Positions 7,311-11,253 of a DNA stretch of 11,253 nt are shown here, one piece after another. The DNA comes from Lentisphaerota bacterium (GTDB lineage Bacteria; Verrucomicrobiota; Lentisphaeria; Oligosphaerales; Oligosphaeraceae), in contig JAAZIZ010000471.1 in NCBI GenBank assembly GCA_012800565.1, forward strand, positions 1-11,253. Reading direction: 5' to 3'. The notes below the pieces were generated by a model. It ran no database searches. It was not told the origin of the DNA and was given only the letters and a program-made list of their open reading frames with translations. The position numbers and the translations under genes are program-made. Within the stretch, counting starts at the first letter, position 1, and every line of letters begins with the position of its first letter.

Positions 7311-8157
7311 GTCGTTTCTCCCGGAACATAATTCTGGTGCCGATATTGAGCGTCAGCACGAGAACGGTGATCACCAGAGCGGCTCCCCAGCCAGCCTGAT
7401 GCATGGCTGCAAACGGCGAATTGGTCGAGTATTCGGTGATCAGCACCGGCATGTTCGGTGTCGGACCACTAAAATAATCCTTCGGCCAGGAATCTGCAAA
7501 TAAGGCAGTGAAAAGCAGGGGCGCGGTTTCGCCGCTGACCCGCGCCAGCGCCAGCAGGATTCCCGTGATCAGGCCTTTGCGGGCGCTGCGGCAGACGATT
7601 CTCAGCGTAGTGTGGGTTCTGGTCATGCCGATGGCCAGGGAGGCCTCCCGCAATGCATAAGGCACCATGTCCAGCATATCCTCGGTCGTCCGCATGACCA
7701 CCGGGAACATGATGATCGCCAGCGCCACCGAACCGGCCAGGCCGGAAAAATGCCCGGAAGGCACCACAATTAAGGTATAGACAAAGAGCCCGACCAGTAC
7801 CGATGGCATGCCCATCATGACGTTGGCCGAGAAACGCAGGGCCGCAGTGATTTTAGGGCGATCGCGGAATTCAGACAGGCAGATGCCGGCGCAGATGGCC
7901 GGCGGGGTGGCCAGCAGCGCGGCGCCCAGGGTGATCATGATCGACCCCAGCAGCGCGTTGGCTATGCCGCTGTCGGGCATCCCGTAGGGCTTTGAGGGAT
8001 TGAGGAAAAAATTCAGGCTGAGCGCCTTGCTTCCGGCCCGGATGACATGAGTGACAATCACCAGCATCGCGGTCGTGGCCAGCAGTACCGCCAGCAACGA
8101 AAAAAAGCGGAAGATATGGTTGGCGAGTTTTCGCCAGAACAGTTTCTTTTTCTGCAT
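7300..8157 (-). CDS. pstA: Phosphate ABC transporter permease PstA
   Basis: A 285-residue inner-membrane permease with about six predicted membrane segments (roughly 17-38, 66-92, 115-133, 140-156, 196-220 and 257-277). The EAA loop that docks on PstB reads REASLAIGMTRTHTTLRIV (170-188) and leads into ARVSGETAPLLF, a PstA hallmark. It pairs with PstC to form the channel. The start overlaps the pstC stop (TAATG), and its end overlaps pstB by 11 nt. Confidence 0.95.
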   Translation of the reverse strand: MQKKKLFWRKLANHIFRFFSLLAVLLATTAMLVIVTHVIRAGSKALSLNFFLNPSKPYGMPDSGIANALLGSIMITLGAALLATPPAICAGICLSEFRDRPKITAALRFSANVMMGMPSVLVGLFVYTLIVVPSGHFSGLAGSVALAIIMFPVVMRTTEDMLDMVPYALREASLAIGMTRTHTTLRIVCRSARKGLITGILLALARVSGETAPLLFTALFADSWPKDYFSGPTPNMPVLITEYSTNSPFAAMHQAGWGAALVITVLVLTLNIGTRIMFREKRHAT

Positions 8158-9086
8158 TATTCCCCTCGATGTGCGGTAGCCGCCCGCAGATAGGACTGGG
8201 CCAGAATTTGAATGAACAGGCTCATCAGCAGCAGGATCAGTCCCAGCGCAAACAGAGCACTGCGCTGCAGCCCGTCCGCTTCCGGAAAGCAGTTGGCAAT
8301 CGTTGCGGCAATGGTGGTTGAGCCGGAAAAAGCATTCTGCGGCATTTCCATTATATTTCCAATCACGAAAAGGACGGCCATCGTTTCACCGAGGGCGCGT
8401 CCGAGTCCGACAAAGATGCCACCAAGGATGCCGCGTATGCCATAGGGAATGATGATGTCTTTTCCTGCTTCCAGGCGTGTGCAGCCCACTCCGTAGGCCG
8501 CCTCCCTCAGCATTGGCGGTGTCATCTGCAGCACATCCCGCAGAATGGCGCAAATATACGGGAGAATCATAATCGCCAGGATCAGGCCGCCGGTCAGAAT
8601 ACCGAAGCCATTGTAATAATCCTCCGCCAGAAACCTTCCCACCACAGGAATATGGTGGATTTTCAGGGTTTCGGCAAGGAACGGCTGAATTTTATTCTGC
8701 ATAAATGGCACCAGGACGAAAAGTCCCCACATGCCATAAATGACACTGGGAATGGCAGCCAGCAAATCAATGGCATGACCAAGCACCGACCGGATCAGCG
8801 GAGCCGCATGAACCAGGAACATCGCCGCCGCCAAAGCCAGCGGCAAAGCAATGAGCAACGCAATCAGGGTTGTGCTCAACGTGCCGACAATGCTCGGCAA
8901 CGCGCCAAATTTCTCCGCCACGGGGTCCCATTCACTGGAAATCAGAAAACGCCAGCCGAAGACTTCCCATACCTGCTTGGAATTCAGCGAAAGCTGAATG
9001 AAAAATCCCAGCATCAGCAGACCAATCAGGCCCGCACAGAAAAAACAGAACCACTTAAAAGAATTGTCAATCGCAGATTTCTTCAT
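8157..9086 (-). CDS. pstC: Phosphate ABC transporter permease PstC
   Basis: A 309-residue inner-membrane permease with six predicted membrane segments (about 11-31, 67-92, 108-128, 162-184, 219-243 and 276-297). The EAA loop is REAAYGVGCTRLEAGKDIII (194-213), followed by GLGRALGETMAV, typical of PstC. It is the first gene of the pstCAB-phoU-phoB-phoR operon. No strong Shine-Dalgarno sequence is visible before the ATG, unlike pstS and the porin. The leader holds a four-unit Pho box and -10 region. Unlike the classical pstSCAB order, pstS is absent from the head of the operon and lies at the far end of the cluster. Confidence 0.95.
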   Translation of the reverse strand: MKKSAIDNSFKWFCFFCAGLIGLLMLGFFIQLSLNSKQVWEVFGWRFLISSEWDPVAEKFGALPSIVGTLSTTLIALLIALPLALAAAMFLVHAAPLIRSVLGHAIDLLAAIPSVIYGMWGLFVLVPFMQNKIQPFLAETLKIHHIPVVGRFLAEDYYNGFGILTGGLILAIMILPYICAILRDVLQMTPPMLREAAYGVGCTRLEAGKDIIIPYGIRGILGGIFVGLGRALGETMAVLFVIGNIMEMPQNAFSGSTTIAATIANCFPEADGLQRSALFALGLILLLMSLFIQILAQSYLRAATAHRGE

Positions 9087-9143
9087 AGACTACTGCTCAG
9101 CTCATCTATATCTTTATCATACGCAATTTTTTGTCACGGCATT

Positions 9144-9197
9144 ACTATATTTTACCGCAGTTAATGACTCGTTCGCCCATTGTTAGGATTTGGTTAA
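9144..9197 (-). promoter_or_regulatory. Pho box array and promoter of the pst-pho operon
   Basis: Minus-strand TTAACC (9197-9192), CTAACA (9186-9181), CGAACG (9175-9170) and TTAACT (9164-9159) are spaced exactly 11 bp apart. The first 17 nt, TTAACCAAATCCTAACA, match the pstS box at 15 of 17 positions. A -10-like TATAGT (9149-9144) follows the last unit by 9 nt, with an overlapping TAAAAT at 9154-9149. Four repeats on one face of the helix would allow two response-regulator dimers to bind in tandem. Recognition by PhoB is inferred. Confidence 0.75.
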
Positions 9198-9390
9198 TTA
9201 AATAGTTGGCGCTTCGGTTATGCTCTGCGCCCGCAGCCTGTAGCTCTATCTTGTTTACCTTGGACTGAGACACTGCCTTCGTATGGCGAATAGGCTATGG
9301 AGCACCAGCCAGAAGAGTTGGCTGCCGGTTGGATATAGATAATACTTGCTTAGTGGATTTAGATAAAAATTACAGGCTGTTCACATAATT
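9198..9390. other. Spacer with small hairpins; no gene recognised
   Basis: All six frames are broken by stops or give nothing familiar. Two short stems are present: GGCGC/GCGCC near 9208-9232 and CAGCCA/TGGCTG near 9312-9331. Neither is followed by a T run. It separates the pst-pho promoter from the HIT remnant and could be decayed coding sequence or an unrecognised RNA. I cannot support either. Confidence 0.4.
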
Positions 9391-9549
9391 CTACCGACCG
9401 GGAATGACGGCCCGGACTCCTCCGCGGGGATTAGGGACATCTCCGTGAAAGCGTAGAATCAGGTGAATATGGCAGTGAAAGATGGATTCACCGGCAGCGA
9501 ATTCGCACGCATTCTCTTCCGCCAAAGCAACAACCCTATAAAAAGTTTC
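9391..9549 (-). pseudogene. C-terminal remnant of a HIT (histidine triad) family protein
   Basis: Minus-strand translation from about 9549 to a TAG at 9391-9393 gives ETFYRVVALAEEN, then AAGESIFHCHIHLI, then RFHGDVPNPRGGVRAVIPGR and stop. HCHIHLI (codons 9457-9477) is the H-x-H-x-H-x-x triad of HIT nucleotide hydrolases/transferases. The tail strongly resembles the 'HxHxHIIPRYxGDVxxPRGGVRxVIP' ending of bacterial Fhit/Ap4A-type HIT proteins; Pro of the usual IPR is Leu here. The N-terminal half is missing: upstream the frame runs into A/T-rich low-complexity sequence (KKQKNRNRN) without a start, and residues between VALAEEN and the AGxS block appear deleted. A decayed gene is the simplest reading. 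It is oriented like pstC and lies just upstream of the Pho promoter. Confidence 0.7.
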
Positions 9550-9589
9550 GTTTCTGTTTCTGTTTTTCTGTTTTTTTTCTTTACAGCAT

Positions 9590-9617
9590 TTGATATCCTG
9601 TTTTTGTATTGTATGGT
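9590..9617 (+). promoter_or_regulatory. Candidate sigma-70-type promoter of the HTH gene
   Basis: TTGATA (9590-9595) and TATGGT (9612-9617) are separated by 16 nt on the plus strand, about 100 nt before the HTH start codon. The match is fair and the region is T-rich, so a chance match is possible. Confidence 0.35.
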
Positions 9618-9634
9618 TAGGCTTGGTCCTGTCT

Positions 9635-9656
9635 AACTGGCAAATCCTTGCCAGTT
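9635..9656. promoter_or_regulatory. 9-bp inverted repeat in the HTH gene leader
   Basis: AACTGGCAA (9635-9643) and TTGCCAGTT (9648-9656) form a perfect stem with the 4-nt loop ATCC, followed by TTC. It sits between the candidate promoter and the HTH ribosome binding site. It could be an operator for the HTH protein or a weak attenuator; the short T run (about four) makes a full terminator doubtful. Confidence 0.5.
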
Positions 9657-9715
9657 TTCATCTAAAAAAGTCAGGAGGCAGGAAACTCAGCCAGTAAATC
9701 AATAAGGAAGTGAAC

Positions 9716-10168
9716 ATGGGGGTATCACAGAAAAATGGCAGAATTGTCTTTGATGGACAGCTGAATGACAAGGTTCGTCGTCTTATCCGCGAAAAACGTC
9801 TGCAGCTTGGCCTGACATATCGGGATATGGCCGCATATTTCTGCAGCAGCTGGTCGACCATTCGCAAATGGGAATATGGTCCGACTCGCTCCTGCAGTCT
9901 GTCACAGCGCCCGCGTCTGGAAGCTTTTCTGAACGGTGATTGTGATGCTGAGCTGGTGCAGCAGGTCACCATGCATATTCCTGTCTACAAGATGAATTTC
10001 CCCGCACCGGTACAATGTTGCATGGAACGTATGGAGACGATTTTATCTTTATTATGCACCCGCCCGGAATTGCTGGAGCGCATGTTGAACGATATTGAGC
10101 AGGTTTCGCAAAACATTCTGCAGCAGCTGGTGAATGGCGAGAACAGCAATGGAGACGTAGTGCGGTAA
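9716..10168 (+). CDS. Small helix-turn-helix DNA-binding protein
   Basis: A 150-residue hypothetical protein. Residues about 18-55 (KVRRLIREKRLQLGLTYRDM, then AAYFCSSWSTIRKWEYG) have the spacing of an XRE/Cro-like helix-turn-helix: 'R-x-x-R-L-x-L-G-L-T-x-x-D-M-A' then 'S-x-x-T-I-R-K-W-E-x-G'. The C-terminal half is predicted helical, with PELLERMLNDIEQVSQNIL as a possible dimerisation helix, and matches no family I know. I chose the ATG at 9716 (AAGGAAG 5 nt upstream) over an in-frame GTG at 9710, which lies inside that RBS. An inverted repeat in its own leader hints at autoregulation. It lies between a HIT remnant and an IS-like element and may be accessory DNA. No target can be named. Confidence 0.7.
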   Translation: MGVSQKNGRIVFDGQLNDKVRRLIREKRLQLGLTYRDMAAYFCSSWSTIRKWEYGPTRSCSLSQRPRLEAFLNGDCDAELVQQVTMHIPVYKMNFPAPVQCCMERMETILSLLCTRPELLERMLNDIEQVSQNILQQLVNGENSNGDVVR

Positions 10169-10169
10169 A

Positions 10170-10283
10170 ATGCTGTTTGCCAGTCTTCTAAGTGCCGACG
10201 CGGAAGCGGCGAAAATTAACAGCAAATCCCGCCCAGGCACCAGCAGGAGGAAAGTCCGCGATTTTTTAGTAAAGTGCATTTGA
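10170..10283 (+). CDS. Possible 37-residue basic peptide, doubtful
   Basis: An ATG 1 nt after the HTH stop (TAAAATG) opens a 37-codon frame ending at TGA 10281-10283. The product starts MLFASLLSADAEAAK and has a basic tail, KSRPGTSRRKVRDFLVK. The tight spacing would permit translational coupling, but there is no separate RBS and no recognisable family. The same stretch carries an RNase P RNA-like motif, which would argue for RNA rather than protein. It may simply be an open frame by chance. Confidence 0.2.
   Translation: MLFASLLSADAEAAKINSKSRPGTSRRKVRDFLVKCI
10192..10258 (+). ncRNA. RNase P RNA 5'-domain-like patch (fragment or coincidence)
   Basis: Positions 10246-10258 read GGAGGAAAGTCCG, identical to the universally conserved GAGGAAAGUCC block that forms one strand of P4 in bacterial RNase P RNA. 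It is preceded by GTGCC (10192-10196) and GGCAC (10236-10240), which could close a P3-like hairpin. The expected continuation (GGCUCC and the rest of the specificity domain) is absent: the sequence becomes CGATTTTTTAG. So this is at most a truncated copy, and it may be chance. Confidence 0.2.
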
Positions 10284-10357
10284 GGTCTTTTTTTTGCCTC
10301 TTCAGCGATAAATTTTGTCTATCTCAAGATTTTAAGATTTTTTGTTGCAATATTGTT

Positions 10358-10386
10358 TTGCTTCAATCATTTATGTGTTATATTAT
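10358..10386 (+). promoter_or_regulatory. Promoter of the IS-like element
   Basis: TTGCTT (10358-10363) and TATTAT (10381-10386) are 17 nt apart, a good sigma-70-type arrangement, 65 nt upstream of the DUF6788-like ORF start. The surrounding DNA is A/T-rich. Confidence 0.5.
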
Positions 10387-10391
10387 AAGCT

Positions 10392-10421
10392 CCGTACCTA
10401 TACGTACCTATTCTTACCCAT
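10392..10421 (+). repeat. Three 10-bp direct repeats just downstream of the promoter
   Basis: CTCCGTACCTAT, then ACGTACCTAT, then TCTTACCCAT contain TACC(T/C)AT at 10395, 10405 and 10415, exactly 10 bp apart. They lie at about +3 to +30 relative to the predicted transcription start. A site for a repressor or transposase binding on one helix face is plausible but unproven. Confidence 0.6.
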
Positions 10422-10450
10422 GAAGAGCAAAAAAATGCAGGAAGGCATCA

Positions 10451-10855
10451 ATGGAACTGAGAACAGAAAAACGAATCCAGGGCAGTATCGAACTACGCAT
10501 CAGAAAACTCGGCGAGCTTGGGCCGATGCTGCAAGGTACCCCGGTGAGGAAGTACAGGAAGTGCGCAACTCCGGACTGTCCTTGCAAGCAAGGCAAAAAG
10601 CTTCATCCTTTCCTGGTGGTTTCCACTAAGGTGGCAAGGAAGACGCAGACCCTCTATGTTCCGGTAGCAATGGAGGAGACGGTCCTTGCGTGGGTGAAAA
10701 ACTACCAGAGAGCCAAAACGCTCCTGGGGGAAATTTCCGGTCTGTGCGAGCAGCTTGTGCGGATGCATTCCGGCCGCGCCCGGGTCGCAAGCCAAAGGGA
10801 GCTGCTTCTGGAATCGAATGCGCCGCAGACCTTCCCGGAGCCGTCAAGCATATAA
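10451..10855 (+). CDS. DUF6788-like transposase-associated protein (ORF1)
   Basis: A 134-residue protein. Residues 22-75 have the pattern of the small Cys-rich DUF6788 domain found next to, or fused with, some transposases: a 'GTPVRKYRKCATPDCPCKQG' segment with a C-x4-C-x-C cluster, then H-P-F and a basic K-T-Q-T-L-Y-V-P strand, then a helix with W-V-K-N-Y. A metal- or DNA-binding role is inferred from the Cys cluster. AGGAAGG (10439-10445) 5 nt before the ATG supports the start. The last 30 or so residues (ARVASQRELLLESNAPQTFPEPSSI) look out of frame: in the overlapping -1 frame the DNA encodes GRKPKG and then transposase. ORF1 may therefore naturally continue into the transposase through a frameshift. 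Confidence 0.65.
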   Translation: MELRTEKRIQGSIELRIRKLGELGPMLQGTPVRKYRKCATPDCPCKQGKKLHPFLVVSTKVARKTQTLYVPVAMEETVLAWVKNYQRAKTLLGEISGLCEQLVRMHSGRARVASQRELLLESNAPQTFPEPSSI

Positions 10856-11253
10856 TACCAGATTTCAACCGTTATCTGTCAGAAGTCGCCGACCTGCGGG
10901 AACAATGGTGCATTACCTATGACCTGGTTGGGCAGTTATGGGCAATGACCGTGCAGCGTCTTGATGTGACGGACAGCTGCCGCCTTTGGGATGATGTAAA
11001 TGGTTCGGAAAACCTCTGGGGGGCCATCAATACGCTCTCGGAGTGTGATTTTCCATATCTTCCTCACTCCGACACCCTCAAATACCTTGCGGAACGATTG
11101 GACCCGGAACATCTCAACGAGGTTCTGTGCAGAAGCTTTGTCTGCATGAGGAAGGCCAAAAGGCTGTCTTCTTTCAAAGGAGAATATCAAGGAAATCGTA
11201 AACACAGGCCGCGACAGGTGGCAAATCGAAACGAACTTCAATGTTCAAAAAAA
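10744..11253 (+). pseudogene. DDE-type transposase remnant lacking the catalytic core
   Basis: The -1 frame relative to ORF1 is open from 10630 to beyond 11170. It encodes GRKPKG, then DFNRYLSEVADLRE, then WGAINTLSECDF-PYLPHSDTLKYLAERLDP and MRKAKRL, the N-terminal region of a DDE transposase group ('...LPHxDTLxYLLxRLxPE'). At 11177 the reading switches by +1 to KENIKEIVNTGRDRWQIE (11177-11230) followed by TNFNVQK, which is the C-terminal 'N-x-x-E-I-V-x-x-G-R-x-R-W-x-I-E-N-x-F-N-x-Q-K-N' block of the same kind of transposase. The central catalytic domain that should separate these blocks, expected to be a couple of hundred residues, is gone. A GTG at 10744 is one possible start; frameshifting from ORF1 is another. 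The product cannot be an active transposase. It is cut by the window edge. Confidence 0.7.

Larger units (their letters stand above)
10451..11253 (+). mobile_element. Left part of a degenerate IS-like element
   Basis: A DUF6788-like ORF is followed, in the -1 frame, by a transposase remnant that runs off the window edge. The left boundary is not defined: I found no terminal inverted repeat or target duplication, and the right end is outside the window. The promoter and 10-bp repeats at 10358-10421 may belong to it. Confidence 0.6.

Noticed and set aside
9258..9273. GGACTGAGACAC, resembling a conserved 16S rRNA block
   Set aside because: The flanking sequence does not continue as 16S rRNA; a short chance match.
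9379..9467. Inverted repeat TTCAC-N3-ATTCTAC ... GTAGAAT-N3-GTGAA, suggesting a structured RNA
   Set aside because: Most of the enclosed sequence reads as the HIT-family C-terminus on the minus strand, so the pairing is probably incidental.
10282..10300. GAGG ... T-run ... CCTC as a terminator after the HTH gene
   Set aside because: The stem is only 4 bp and the T run lies in the loop rather than after the stem.
1..11253. Search for CRISPR arrays, toxin-antitoxin pairs, restriction or retron-like systems
   Set aside because: No spaced repeat array, reverse transcriptase, nuclease or toxin motifs were seen; the only phased repeats are the 9-bp and 10-bp blocks described.

Overview
The window looks like chromosomal DNA of a Gram-negative bacterium (signal-peptide-bearing PstS, a 455-residue outer-membrane porin ending in Phe). 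I suspect a member of the PVC group, possibly Lentisphaerota, from the style of the porin and helix-turn-helix protein and the short tandem intergenic repeats. That assignment is inference, not something the sequence proves.

Layout. Positions 1-241 hold the 3' end of an unidentified plus-strand gene, a stray tRNA 3'-end-like segment and a strong intrinsic terminator. Positions 289-9086 are a minus-strand phosphate (Pho) cluster, read from right to left: pstC, pstA, pstB, phoU, phoB and phoR form one tight operon with overlaps of 1-11 nt and a largest gap of 17 nt. After a 508-nt spacer with a 9 x 9-bp tandem repeat come a separately transcribed porin gene and then pstS. Positions 9198-11253 are an accessory or decaying region: a C-terminal remnant of a HIT-family gene (minus strand), a small helix-turn-helix protein, an RNase P RNA-like sequence patch, and the left part of an insertion-sequence-like element. 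That element has a DUF6788-like first ORF and a transposase that has lost its catalytic core.

How it works together. PstS captures periplasmic phosphate, PstC/PstA form the channel and PstB powers import. PhoU links transporter state to the PhoR kinase, which phosphorylates PhoB. Matching 17-bp boxes, TTAACC-N5-TTAACA before pstS and TTAACC-N5-CTAACA before pstC, have the 6+5 (11-bp) spacing expected for a PhoB/PhoP-type regulator, so the locus probably autoregulates. A weaker 11-bp-periodic array upstream of the porin suggests that it belongs to the same regulon.

The most informative non-obvious observations are the shared Pho boxes, the hidden HIT pseudogene, the internally deleted transposase, the tRNA-like fragment, and the tandem repeat blocks. 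I found no CRISPR array, complete rRNA or complete tRNA, and no clear defence system.
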